Positions 23,010 through 36,968 of a stretch of 64,000 nucleotides of DNA are shown here, in pieces; the first letter of the stretch is position 1; every line of letters begins with the position of its first letter. The position numbers were made by a program, and so were the translations under genes. The stretch comes from Bisporella sp. PMI_857 (taxonomy: Eukaryota > Ascomycota > Leotiomycetes > Helotiales > Helotiaceae), in contig JAJSPD010000002.1 in NCBI GenBank assembly GCA_021307315.1, positions 1,054,001 to 1,118,000 on the forward strand, read 5' to 3'. The notes beneath the pieces are model-generated. The model was given only the letters and a program-made list of their open reading frames with translations, made no database searches and had not been told where the DNA came from.

Positions 23010-25325
23010 ATCAGTACCGGCTGACGCAATTATCACTTGCTAAATCCTTTAATTGAACATGAGTAAGCTATTGATCGAAATACTTGTTCATAGGAATAAT
23101 CGATGAGAAGTTTATATTATAATGACCGCTTTCTGAGTAGCTCATGGCACTCGTGCGACAGCGGTCGAGTCATGTAGACCATGCTGGGTTAAATAGGGAT
23201 GCTCATTGCGCAAATCCTAGAAATACAATTGACTCATGACCGCAGCTCCAAAGCATCCCATCTCTGATAATGACTCTCTGCATGTTACAAAAGAGTAGTG
23301 CGTACAGACATGATCCAAAAATCCCCTACACGACAGTTGCAAACAACACGTAAACTCTATCCCCTATTTCTTCTATTCCTTCTCGTCCTACAATCTTACA
23401 CTAAATGAGTTAACACAGATCTAAAAGACCATAGCTTCCTTTCACAAGTACGATATACAATATGTCACATTACCCCAGCAGAGCCCCTCTAGCATCCGGT
23501 GTCAATCATAGTCTGAGACGCCAGCCAGTCTGTTGTGACTTGCGAGGACTTGTGGGAGATTGTTGGCTGACTCGTGCTTAGTGGGAAACTTGAGACGTGG
23601 AACAGAGGTAAGAAAGGTGGCATGGTGGATCACCATGATATCCTCGATACAGAGTTACAGAGTTGCATATGAGCTAATAGATCTATTATTAGAGTAGATC
23701 CGCATGCCATGTAAGGAAATACCAGTATAGCCCGTTTAAGAGTGCTTCGGGAGACAGAAAGTCCCTGCAATTTCCTATTCAGACTACCTGCTCAGGGGCT
23801 CGCTTAGCAAAAGGGGCGACGAACAAAGTCAGGTAGTATGCTATAATAAATCCACTTGTCAGGACTTTTGTTGTAATCTCTACTGCGTGCCCTCTAATAT
23901 AATTCTTTGCGTATATTGTCTCTTGCAAAACGAACTCGAGATTACTTAGGCTTTTGATAAAATGTTCCAGTTTAGCAGGTCGTTCAAAATTTCCGGGTTC
24001 GAGGAGGAGACTAGCTTTGACATTTACTGGTTCCACCATCTTGAGATATAAATGCAGTAGCCGAAATTTATTCATCTCGCCATCAGTCTTCCTGGCCACT
24101 GTCATATCTCCTCAGTTAACACCTAGACATCTATGAACCTCAAATACAGCCCTCCATCGTCACGTGCTTATTCAGCACGAACCTCACCTCGCCGTTCTTC
24201 GCGTTCTGCAGTTAAATCTGCTCGTTAGGTACCATAATCTCAAGTTCAGAAGGTACAGGTAGTTCGGTGGAAGCTTTTAGTCCTCCTGAGACGATCTACT
24301 AGACAAACTGCCAAATCCACAGCGCTAGCTTCAATGATCTGTACACTAACATGTTATATTATGTAGCAGGTCACGCATTGCAGTATATAGAGAAAGCTGA
24401 CACGGAACACGGGCTCTAGCCTCTATAGGTTGTACCGGAATGTCAGGCAAGTAGCCGTAGCTTTCCTAGATGTCAAATTGCGACGAGCCATATGGCTTCA
24501 TAGGAATATATTGATTCACAGAAAGCATGCTTGGTGTATCCAAGTCCATTTGCTCTCAAAAGCAAATGATTATGGGATACAATTTAGAACACTGACTGAT
24601 CTTTTAGTATGTGACAAATTTGTCATAATTTCAACTGCTTCCTTGACAATGACCGCAAGGTGGTTCACAATGGAACAGGTACCAATTTGCAGATTATTTT
24701 CACACCCAGGTATTGTCTAATTGTGAGTTTCTTCACTTGTCATGTGCTCTTAGAGTAGATTGGGTGTGATGACTGGCAACGGGCACCATGCCATACTTTG
24801 GCCGCCGCAGCAGCATCTTTCTCAACCACTTGCCAAGTGCCAATTCTCATCAACAATTATCTGTATATGTATAACTTCCTGTGAACATGAAAGATCAGAT
24901 TCCTTATACGAATTAATTCTTTCCACTGATCTTTAATGTTGTCCAATTGTCTTTCTTCGTTAAAGTAAATCACCCCACAGAATTGAATGAACTTGATGAA
25001 TCATCCTGAGACCCTTGACATGAATCTCTCATTAATAATAGAACATTTCATCCACTTCTACACGTAAATCTGTTCATGTTTCCAGCTTGGAGCTATATTG
25101 ACATCCCAAGCACCAGCCAATCACATCAACCTACCGCTTTTGACAGCAACGACGTCAGCGACCCCACGAAATTTCTAGAACGACAACCTCCACACCTCAT
25201 CCTCTTCCTCAACAAATCACCCCATTTGCGGCTCACCAACTCAATTCGCTTCCTCAACCTCCGCATTAACCTCGCAATTTGATCAATTAGGCTGCGATTC
25301 ACGATCGACCAAGTACAAAACGGCA
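23010..25325. other. intergenic, AT-rich
   Basis: 2.3 kb. A minus-strand frame at 23779-24105 (108 codons, with one hydrophobic stretch FIIAYYLTLFVAPF) and a plus-strand frame at 24430-24720 are open but unrecognised, and could be remnants. The last 250 nt are C-rich and probably include the promoter and leader of the GFA gene. Confidence 0.4.
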
Positions 25326-26123
25326 ATGAGCACACAAAAGCCCCTTGTTGGAGGCTGCTCCTGCGGCCGAAACCGATATACCATTACCATCCCGCAAAAC
25401 ATCCCAATCCGCGACTCCGCCGAGATCTTCTTCTCCTCGAATCTTTCCCTGAGTACGTTGTCTCCCCCCTTCGCTTCAACCTTCCCTTCCAAACCGCCAA
25501 TCTAATATACGACAGAAACCCCGCACCACCCACTAACCCTCTACCTGCATCTCCCGCTGGATTGGCTACATAGCAGCACCCACAGCCTGACATTCGACCC
25601 CTTCGAAACGCACTCGCAGATCCGGCGCTCCTACACGCCCACGCCCTCGTCACAGCACTACTTCTGCGGCTTCTGCGGCACGCACCTGACGTACTGGACG
25701 GAGAACCCGAAGGAGGAAAAAGAATATATAAACCTGGCCGTTGGGTCGCTCGGCCTGGAGGGTCTGCGCGAATTAGATTCCCTGGGATTGCTTCCCAGCT
25801 CGGACGACGAGGAGGAAGAGGACGACGAGGACGGCGGAGCGCAGCTAGATGTTTCGGAGGTGGAGCAGACGAGAGGTTTAGGCCAAGGGGCTCCTTGGTT
25901 CGATTCGTTGGTTTCGGGATCGCGCCTGAGCCGGACGGTGCAGGCTGGTAATCGTAGAACGACGAGCTCTCGCCAATCCGGCCCGGGATGGCACGTTGAG
26001 TGGGAGATTACGGAATGGGTTGATGATGAGGATGAGCCGGACGCGGAGGGTAGAGCTGGCACATCTGGGAATGGGGCAAAGAGGAAGATTGGGGAGGTGG
26101 AGGATGCGGGAATGGATGGCTAA
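25326..26123 (+). CDS. GFA/Mss4-like zinc-binding domain protein
   Basis: Belongs to the glutathione-dependent formaldehyde-activating (GFA) fold; most fungal members are not proven formaldehyde enzymes. Exons 25326-25452 and 25516-26123 join in phase 1 to 244 aa. The zinc ligands are visible: GCSCG at residues 10-14 and YFCGFCGTHL after the intron. The domain finishes around LAVGSLGLEGL. A long acidic and low-complexity tail (DDEEEEDDEDGG) ends KRKIGEVEDAG, possibly a nuclear or protein-interaction tail. This half of the gene is distinctly GC-rich compared with its flanks. Confidence 0.85.
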
Positions 26124-26746
26124 TGGTTGGTAGGGCAAAGTTGACGGATGATGAGGCAAATTTAATGGGTTATATGAGAGTAATGAAAACGGAGTATTGG
26201 TGGAGGGACGGCGTTTAGTGGGCTGTTAGCATTCATAAACTAGGCGTATATGACTGAAGAGTATAAGAGGCAGGTAGCGAAAGTCGTCAAAAGGTGCTTC
26301 ACACAGATGGAAGTTATAGAACGCAAGACAAAATGGAAACTTCTCATCGTAGTGTCTTTTCCTTGCTAGTTCGTGTAGTTACGGGGCTGACTGCAGAGTG
26401 CTCAGGTCGGCGATCGAGAATAGGAAGTTGGTAATCTTGCCCATTTCCGACAAGCATTTAAGCCATAACCTATCATGCCAACCATGTATACATCAGCCCC
26501 CTATGTAGCCATGATATACATTGAAATCCCATGGACCATCATAAACATACCACCAAACAACCACATACCCAATAAGGTGAAGTGCTACCTTTCCGCGTTC
26601 TGTAGTGGCACAATGTTAGGGTACTTTTTTTCATTTTGGAAAGTCTTGAGGGAAAAACCAGGAGCAGGAGTGTCGTATGTCCTATATATAGTGATGATAC
26701 ATTCCATGCCTTGCCTTATTCAAGAGTCAAGTAACTTGGTGATGGT
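26124..26746. other. intergenic between convergent genes
   Basis: About 620 nt with no supported feature. A plus-strand frame at 26475-26753 is unrecognised and overlaps the end of the minus-strand gene. Confidence 0.4.
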
Positions 26747-28037
26747 TCAGTAGAGTTTATGGCTCACCTCTCCGTCCCTGTCATTATTGTGGTCCTGGGG
26801 TTCCTCACTGGAGACTTGAATCAGGTCAATAAAGTCAATATTTGCCTTGATCTAGCAGCAAGGCATTAGTTCATTGTATACATGAGGGATGCTAGCGAAA
26901 TTTAGGTACTTACGCGGGCTCTTTTAACAGCGGGACCGCCATTACGGCCGTCATCTGGTATCTCTTTGGGATGTGCGCGCTGATTCTGGCGTAAAGATCC
27001 TTCAGCCTCTATACCAAGCAGTTCTTGCAACAAAACGAGATTTGGGAGACCATTCTGACCGCCTTCAAAGGCGTTCTGGAGATCTTGAATTTGCTGCCAT
27101 CGAGCTGAGTCCTTGAGGCCCCTCAAGAAACGTAATGCGGTGGGGAACAGTTCCTGACGGAGCCTCGAATTTAAAACTGGAAGTCTATGAACAGCCGCAT
27201 GGCGGATCTGTGTAGTGCGACTATACAAAATCCTAGCATTGACACCACCAAAATCTACAGCATGCTGCGACACCGTAAGTTTCTGTAGAGTGTTCCACCA
27301 CGACCCGACCGTTAGCTCTCCTTGTTCTGGGGTTTCCCATCCAAGACGATCTGTTTCACTCGTATTAGTGTACAATCTAGGAAAATATGCACAGAGTATA
27401 CACACGCAACAGTTCAGGATCCCATCTCTTAGTGAAATAGAATAAGGCATCTTCAATAATTTTCTGCATCTGGCTTATTGTTAGCTCTTCTTTCCTTTGC
27501 AAGTTTTCAAATTGTGCATTGTACTTGTACTGACCCGTTTCAACAGTTCGTGGAGTATTCTGAATGTGTTAGCTTTGAAGTCTATTAAACAATTAATGCA
27601 AGAGTCGCTGTATTGCTAGTTCGAGCTTCAATATCCAACGAAATGTGGCATTCAAGAGCTGGTATATACAAGAATCAAGAAATGCTGATGCCATGCTGAG
27701 CTTTGGCGCCCCACGCGATATGATAGTTTGAGTACGCTATGCACTATATTGCTATTGTCCAAATGGTTTAACACATACCGAAAGGGTAGGGCCAATTCAC
27801 TAGGGCGAATCAAAGTCTGGCAGTGACTCGGTTTTGGCTTTTCCTCTTGAAACGCGACAGCAGCACTGCGCTTGACTACGTCTTTGGAAGTAACTAAGAC
27901 CGTCAGACATTGTCATATCGTTTGGCGAAACAATCGCCTTGAAGCTTGCCAACTGACTTACCAGCTGCAGATGGACTCTGCTTTTCTTCCTCACTATCCT
28001 CAGTGAGGTCAATCACTTCTCGTTGTTGATGAGGCAT
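26747..28037 (-). CDS. conserved leotiomycete hypothetical protein, six exons
   Basis: Function unknown. Exons on the minus strand 28037-27962, 27893-27779, 27559-27535, 27469-27406, 27350-26914 and 26851-26747 close in phase to 273 aa. The N-terminus MPHQQREVIDLTEDSEEE resembles a SUMO-interacting motif (VIDLT followed by acids). Then come LIRPSELALPF, a short LHELLKR exon, KRWDPELL, and the core WETPEQGELTVGSWWNTLQKLTVS - AVDFGGVNARILYSRTTQIRHAAVHRLP. I recall this core in many paralogues in Botrytis/Sclerotinia, some labelled misleadingly as cytochrome c1; nothing here supports that label. The 25-nt exon 3 and the donor of exon 4 (gtgtgt) are the least certain parts. Confidence 0.72.
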
Positions 28038-29204
28038 AGGTTGTTAACGAAGTCACATAGAAAGTGATCTCATTTAACAAGGCGCGATTTGATAAGAAGC
28101 TATGGTCTCTCGACTGGCGACTGGTACAGATTGCAACAGTTGTCTGAACCATGAATTGGGGTATTGGTGCTGCACATAAGATAGACTTGGAAGTTTTTTT
28201 AATTGCTGTGGCATGATTTCTTTTCAGATTGAAAATTCACTTGCGGCAGGAGCGCCAGGCTTGTTTCTGTCAAAGGCGCCTTCCTAGCTTGCTAGTTGCT
28301 CTGCTTGTGCCTCTCTGGTCTTTATGCGCTTTTAGATCAGAGACAAATTCACTCTAGCTTTAGCTAGCATAGGCCTATGCTGTTTATGGAGATAACCTGT
28401 TTATAGTACAGCGTGCTGAAACTGGTACGTGGTTTAGGAGCCACACATACTCGACATGTGTATTCCTTAGTAAGTCTGGGGAACTTGAGAATCTAACACT
28501 GTTCCAAGTTTCATAGTATAGGAACAAAGTCCCAAGAAGCTCAAATAGTGATGAGTGGTAGTTTTAACCCAAATTATATTGTGCTGCAAGGCGAAGTCTA
28601 CCTACAGATATAGCATCCTGGCTAATGGTAAGGCGTATTAAACAGAATGACTAGCGATGGCTTTGTAAGAGTTTATAGCTTTGGTATGTTCCATATATGT
28701 AGTATTAGTGGTAATATATCCCAGGTGCTTATGCCTACAAAACATCTATGAAGGTTAACAGGGAAATGAGCGATATGTATGGTCAAGATTAGAACGCGCA
28801 GTCACGTGGAGATAAGTTTATAGATAGAAAGATTACCCGAAGTGTCGCCATGTCCAGCCCCATTTTGGCGTTCACCCAGCCTCCGAAGGTATCTCGGCCC
28901 GATGAACCGACCCTATGAAATCCTGCCGCCCTACCGATCCTTCTCAATGAAGTAACCTCTACCCCGCTGTCATGTGGCGGGGTCGGAAGAACCCCCATAA
29001 GGCTACCAATCGTGCCGGTATACGGTCCGTAGGTGAAGCAAGTTTCCCAGACATCGATTGCTATATATATGTGACACCCGACTGACGTTGCAGCTTACTG
29101 ATTTATCTTCTATACCTGTCCTACAGTTTATACAGACGTAATTGAAATACTGATAAAGACGAATTTTTTTTTTTTTGAAACAAGATATATCAGAGCCCTG
29201 CACT
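28038..29204. other. divergent intergenic region
   Basis: 1.2 kb between divergently transcribed genes. A 13-nt T run (about 29164-29176) lies 29 nt before the beta-glucosidase start. No gene recognised. Confidence 0.4.
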
Positions 29205-30746
<1,542 letters not shown>

Positions 30747-30823
30747 GTTGCAAGCTTGAGTTACGCCTGGGTTTGGATGACCTTGCAAACGACAGGTGAC
30801 AACGGATAGAGCTCTGGAATCAT

Positions 30824-31015
30824 GATCCCAATCATCAGGATTAAAAAAGGATTCTTTCTTTTGTTGTAAGAATTTCCAAATCTCTTGTAGAAGGTGAGGG
30901 GAGATAGAGTTTTGGATTCGCAATCCCAATCAAGAAGGATTAAAAAAGGATTCGATCTTTTAATGTTTGAATTTTAGATCCCAATCATATAGGATTAAAA
31001 AAGGATTCGATCATT
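30824..31015 (+). repeat. three-copy degenerate direct repeat
   Basis: Three copies of a unit reading gatcccaatca...aggattaaaaaaggattc start near 30824, 30920 and 30977, that is 96 and 57 nt apart. The first two copies share a further 20-nt upstream arm (gatagag..tctgga). They sit in the 3' region of the beta-glucosidase. Purpose unknown. Confidence 0.8.
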
Positions 31016-34000
31016 AATATAAACAACGCTATCAGGGCGTTATTCCAATACTTGGATTCTCTCTTTCTCTTCAGGACGTCGCTTTCTTTATTCTGGCGCA
31101 TTATATCTTTTTTCAACATCCTCCCCGTAGCATCCTGTGTAAATGCAACAAGACATCCCAAGAATTGAGCACATGAAATGGGCTTGTGGTTCACGAAGCC
31201 TCACCGCACATGTTTGAGCGCGCATACACCCTGTATCTTCAAATGGCCATATGTCACTTCTAAATTCCAGCAATGTCCTAGCTAGAGTGGCTAGCCAACG
31301 TGATAGGCATATATTGCGTGCTCCTCGGAGCAGCTTTGAACACGCTGGGTTATCAATCCGATGTGGAAGCATCCAAAACGTCCTTTCGCTCCCTAAAAAG
31401 TATTACGATTTCCAGATCAGATGAGCTTGGCTCTCAATATAGTCGGCTTTGCAGAATTCATGCTTCACGCAAGACACTAAAATGGAGAAGCTCATCGGGT
31501 TTAGGAGTGGATCTGGACTTCTGAAATGAGTAGCAATGGTGCTCGAGATCCAAGAACAGCGCTAGTAGAACTAAAGGCTTATCTTTCTATTACTTACCAT
31601 GACATCAATGTTTGAATAAAGCAGTCTCTTTTGGAGGGGATCAGAGTATTAATGAACTGGCATAGCAGGAGTCAGGAGAAGACTGGCATATATCTCTATA
31701 GAAAGCTATTCCCTATTCTTATTTCATGCGGGGGGTTTCCTGGAAACTGGTCATCACAAGACGGGTATAAGTCCGCAAAAGGCCAAAAGATATAGAGGTT
31801 TAGACAAGGTACGAGTGAGCGTGTTTCCTCTCACAACAACCACATGGCCACCGTCCTTGCCATTCTACGTGCCTAAGCAGTGGAACCCTGGTGGATGAAT
31901 GCTGGAAGAATAGCAAGGCAGAGAGTAGTAAAGAGCCTAACACCTCGGCACAGTCTTCTGGTATGTATGTGGGGGAAGTCGCAAGACGAATCGCCTTATG
32001 GAAACAACTTCAACTCGCTTGATCAATTGAAGGGTTTCAGAGACATCCAGACAAGCAACCCAGAACTGACAAGCTTACGGGAGATTGTGGGGGAGTGTCT
32101 AATAGTGTTGTGATTAGCATCGAGCATATGATGAAGGGTTACTATTTGCTAGAACGACACTACAGACGCGGTAAGGTTACATAAGACAGTCGTCGCATAA
32201 GGAAGGGGAAGAAATCTGGCTCAGGGGTACTGGCACCTCCCCCCAGTATTCTAGAGATCTTTAGCATAGATATAGAGTGGTTTAGTCCCAAGATTTATAA
32301 CGAGAGGATCAGGACCGTCCCGGCTAATGTTAAGGCACTCGAAATCGGAGAGGCTTTTAGTAGCGTAGACGACTGTCTTGTTTCGTTGGGCAGACTCTGT
32401 TCTTCATTCGGCTCTTCTCTTCCCAATCCCGCTTCACAGTACTGCCTCAGATCTCAAGAGGCGTCTTTTCTCCTCTCTGGTTCATAGTTTGTGAGATAGC
32501 TCATTTAATTTATAGTTTCGCTTAATTAAGGGGTAGAGTCTTGGCAGCAACACGAACGCCTAGTGGGCCAAAAACTCATAGCTAGCGCCAGTGAAGTGTT
32601 CATGTAAAGACGTTACATCAGGAATATTACTGGAGAAGCAATTCAGACTGTGGCTGTCTTATGTACAGTGTGCCTACCCTCAACCTCTCATAATTCTCAA
32701 GTCCGATTAAGTGACTTCAGCTGCTGCATCAGTTCAGACATTGTCAGATCTATGGTCGAAATGATATAAAATCAGAGGACATGCCTTGGGCTCAGATGTC
32801 AAGTCTCCAAGAGAATTAATTGAGTTGTGGAGGGTATCTGGGACACTCAACATGTAATTAGAAACATTCGTTTTATTTTGGCCTTTGTAACTGTGCAAGC
32901 AGATCTCTCAGCAGAACCACCAACCATTCTCGGCCCGGTAACAGAAGCCTCGACTCATATCTAAGTTACCAATCTCGTGCCAGACGTAAGTTTGGTTAGT
33001 ACCATCGATGCAAATACTGGTATCGTGATCGCAAATGCATTGCCTACCAATATCAGGAAAGGAAAGGGTATTGTGCCTGTCTTCGGGCAACTAATCATCG
33101 GTCACGAACTCGTTGCGGTGCAGCACTCGCCAGAAGGGCCATCAATCGTTCTCCCGTCTAATGGGGTGATACGTGTAGACCCCTTTGGTCAGCCCGGACC
33201 GCCAAGCATCACGTCCTTGTACCATAAATGCGTAGATTCTATCCAGGTTGCAGACGTTTTGGTGGGACCAACGATTACTGTCTCAGTGTCCCAGGTAGGA
33301 TCCTCGACACAGGATTTGCGTATGATACATCAGATATCTGGATTCAGAGGTCGCTTTGGTCGGGCCACGATTTTCTGATGGACGCACTTTCCGTAGCGGG
33401 CAGGTTGTGACAGCGTATCAGCCCTTTAGTTATGAGAGCGGTGTGCCACGGAGGAGTGGGAGAACTGCTATGGTTATCGAGCGCTAAGGAATAAACAACT
33501 ATACAAGTAAGAAGAGCTCCTGGAGGCGATATTTTAAAGCATACTATAATTTTTTTTGTAAGCTCAAAGCTTTAAACACTGGAGAGACAGAACATCCATG
33601 GTATTTTGTGATTGGCGAGTTCCTTTTCTCAGGCGTGTGCGTTGTCTTCTTTCTTTAGATATCATCTTTTGAAGCTTAGGAGGGCCGTTTCTGGCACTAT
33701 CACAGCGTTTATACAGCATAGTAACTGTCCAAAGCCAATAATTTGAGACGTAGGAGTAGCACGCATGTTTGAGCTATCAAAGATATCTGCTGAACTTCGT
33801 TTTGGGTTTCAAGACTCGCGTTGCAAAAATAAAACTTCGCAAAAGCGCTCAACAATCATACCTGCTGTTAATGGTCCTGGTGGTCTACAGCAATTATACA
33901 CCACTGATCATTCGATAACGATGTTAGCGAGCTTTATCCTATACATCAATTCACAAACAAATCAAAGCATACTATACAAGACAAGATATCTATTTGATTA

Positions 34001-34044
34001 TGAAGCACAGAGTTAGCTTTAACTAAACTCTCTTGCTCTTCGGC
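31016..34044. other. gene-poor region
   Basis: 3 kb between the beta-glucosidase and BDP1. The only suggestive coding piece is a minus-strand Cys-containing frame at 32908-33090 (see findings). The remaining short frames are not recognised. There is no clear transposon. Confidence 0.45.
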
Positions 34045-36475
34045 CTAGTTCTCAATCGAATCTAGAACAATATCGGTGCCTCCGCCATGCGAAGAATGCG
34101 GGTTTTTCTTGCCCTTCCCTCTAGGGGCAGCCGTTCGTTTGGGTGCTGCACTAGCCTCCCTCCCGGAACGTGATGCCTGTCTTCCTACATTTTCTTGATC
34201 TCTATCACCGTCATCGTCCACAGATCTAAGAATCTCATTCGCCCGTTTCTTTCTAGCCGTGCTGCGAGACAAAATTTCATCTCTCTTCCGGTTCCTCTCA
34301 GCTTCTGCGGCTTGAGCAGCTTCTTCGACCTCTCTCTTTTGCATCTCTTCTAGTGCCTTTAACTCCGCCATCACGGCCTCTGTTTCCTGTAGCCTTTCTC
34401 CAATCTTCGCCTCGATTTGTCGTTTGTACTTCACCTCTAGCGTGATTTGAGAGTTTGTAGGCTCATCAGTGGGTGCAACGTCCTGATTGTTATTTGGTGG
34501 CTCAGGTATGCCTCGAGATACCCTGTTCATCCGATCGGGATACAGCTTTTGGAGTTGCATATACTTCAGTTTGCACTCGCGTCTTGTTCGTGATCGACCA
34601 AATAGCTTTGCCATCATACCGAAGTCTGTTCCGAACACTCTCAAAGATTCCCAAAACTTCATTTCTTCTGTCTCACTCCAACCTTTGCCTTTTTCTCTCT
34701 TCATATGAGTACCGGAGGTGAAGACTCTGGAGAAGTCATCTTCCTTGACTGTCTCGATCTCTTCGCCACGCGCAACATCAGCTAGCGCATTGCGGTCAAT
34801 TTGAAGTGAATCTTGAGCAAGAACAAGCTCGCCATCACGAAGAATCATTCGTGGACCTGGAATATGAGCGGCGATTGGTGCTTCTACAACTGGGGTGACA
34901 AGTTCAGCTGCTTCTGGTGTTCGTCCTTCACATTCATCTGCATTCCCTACTCCACCCGTTTGTGCCGCATCTCTCGATTCTCCTGCGGTTACGGAATTTC
35001 TCTGTTCTTCTGCTACTTCCTCGTCATCAGTCAGAGTGCTCTGCCAAAGCCTCTCGTTGGTTTGTCTTCGTAGCTTTGCTTGGGCTCTCAACTCGATCTG
35101 CTTCTGCTTGATATCATTGTGTCTACTAGACGTTTTCCCGACTTTCAAATTTTTGCACATTTCTGCAACCGTATTTTGAGCTGTATCGAATTCTTCATCT
35201 TCAGCCCCCTCAGGTGTCGCTCCACGTTGCTTTCTTGGTTTAGTCGGGTCCCTCTTCTTGCGAATTCGCTTTGCGCCTGCAGCGCATCGAGTAACAGAAG
35301 CTCTAATGTCGTCAAGATTATCATCACCGTTATCATCGATACTTAACTCGCTGTTGCCGATATCCGCACGAGCAGAGACCTTTCCAGGCCGAGGTGCTCT
35401 CTTCTTTTTAGGCTTTGGAGCTGTCGGTTGTTGGATTTGGACCGCAACTTGTGCTGATTGTTCATCAGTTCCATCAGGATTCATCCCCGCCGTAGAAACA
35501 ACTAAACCAAGCGGTGCACTTCCATCTGGATATATCGCCGCCGTATTTATGATATGCCCAGTTGAGCTAAAATTATGATTCCTGCCGGCGGCCGCAGCGC
35601 CAGTCGCAGCAGCACCACTCAACTCTGGATCTGGATATATACTGGATGGGTTGTCTTGCAGGGGCTCAGAAGTGCTAGGACCGCTTGAGGTGCCTCCAAT
35701 AGGTGCGCCTTGATCTCTCCTGTGGCCTGCTCCGGATGGTTCGACGTGGTCGATACCAACCATATGCACATCGTTCACGGATACCTCTAACCCTGTAGAG
35801 TGCTCTACCGCATGACCTTGAGTATCATTGTCCCCGCGTTCCGCTGTCTCCAACACCGAGGTGGAATTATCGACTCTAGCGCGCTTTCGGGCTGTCTTAT
35901 CCTTCAATGCGCAATTAGTATTAATTACGATAAAGGGCTGGCAAAGATCAAGTCCTAGCTCGAGCCATCATTTCCAGAAAAGTTATACATACTGTTTCTT
36001 GTCCTTGCTTCCTCTTTGCTAACGAAGGTGCCTGAGAAGTACTATTTGCGGATGCGACACCTTGGTGGTTCTGCGAGGTCTGTGAGGGTAGTTCTGAGGG
36101 CAATTTTCTTCTTGCCGAAGCCGTTGAAGCAATTTCGTCAGGCCGAACGCTGGGTCCGTCGTTGGTCTCGGTCTGTGTATGATAGGTATGGTTTGGACTT
36201 GTAGACCCTATCACTGACGTATTAGGTATTGGGTTGCTGTCTTGAGACGTTTGTTGCGGGGTATGTTCCTCGACTGATGTATGGTGGGGCACATCATCGT
36301 GCTGATCGCGTCCAGGAACTGACAATAGTTCGGCAACATTGGATGGTATGAGTGTTTGCGATTGGCTTTCAACACTCGGACGAGCAGATGATTGCGTGGA
36401 AGCAGCAGCAGCCGCTGGTCGTCTCTGCCCAATTTTTGGCTTGAACGACGACTTCTTCTTGATGCTCAAGGACAT
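34045..36475 (-). CDS. BDP1: transcription factor TFIIIB component B'' (Bdp1)
   Basis: Subunit of TFIIIB, which recruits RNA polymerase III to tRNA and 5S genes. Exons on the minus strand 36475-35993 and 35901-34045 join in phase 0 to 779 aa. The start MSLSIKKKSSFKPK and RRPAAAA match fungal Bdp1. Long low-complexity, basic stretches follow. The diagnostic extended SANT domain lies near residues 565-625: GWSETEEMKFWESLRVFGTDFGMMAKLF followed by RTRRECKLKYMQLQKLYP. Downstream is a charged helix rich in Glu/Lys/Arg (about 640-710), then basic repeats. Divergent from BRE1. Confidence 0.93.
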
Positions 36476-36968
36476 GGTTGTAGAAGGCGTAGATTCTGCT
36501 GTAAATTGTGGAAGTGCATAACAGTGGAAGGTTAGGAAGAGTCGTTGGAAGGTGTAAGTTCTTGCGCTGGTGATTATGTTAGATTTTAAGTTGAAATGAA
36601 GTTTTGTTCATTAATATTGAGTCAATAGGCTGGTCGAGTTCCTGAGGCTCAAAATTTGTAGCGTTCTCCGGATCTCACTTTTCCCGAAATGGACTAGTGA
36701 ATTAATGGTCCTTTTTTGATCGTCTTCATGAGAGTGAGAACAAGAACTGCATCAAACAAACACACTCATTTCAACTCCACACAACACATATCACAACGAC
36801 CATTCATTGCGACTTGCGATCTCGACTACTGCCAAATATTTAAGCCCTTGGCAGATCTATCCGCAGTTAATCATTGCCTTGGCATACAGAGACGCATCTT
36901 TCATCTGTCAGATTGAGATGCCATTTGCCCCCCCATCTATCTCTTCTCACCTAGTCTCTGCAAGCAAA
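36476..36968. promoter_or_regulatory. divergent promoter region BDP1 / BRE1
   Basis: 493 nt between start codons of two head-to-head nuclear genes, so both promoters should lie here. No obvious TATA box. Inference from orientation. Confidence 0.45.

Noticed and set aside
23779..24105. 108-codon minus-strand frame with a hydrophobic stretch
   Set aside because: One possible membrane segment only, with no relatives I recognise and no gene structure around it.
25897..25912. ggttcgattcg resembling a tRNA T-loop
   Set aside because: It lies inside the GFA coding sequence and no acceptor or anticodon arm can be paired around it.
32977..33378. 133-codon plus-strand frame
   Set aside because: No recognisable motif. 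The opposite strand of the same stretch looks more protein-like, and neither has supporting context.
35080..35578. Plus-strand frames inside BDP1
   Set aside because: They are antisense shadows of a clearly conserved minus-strand gene.
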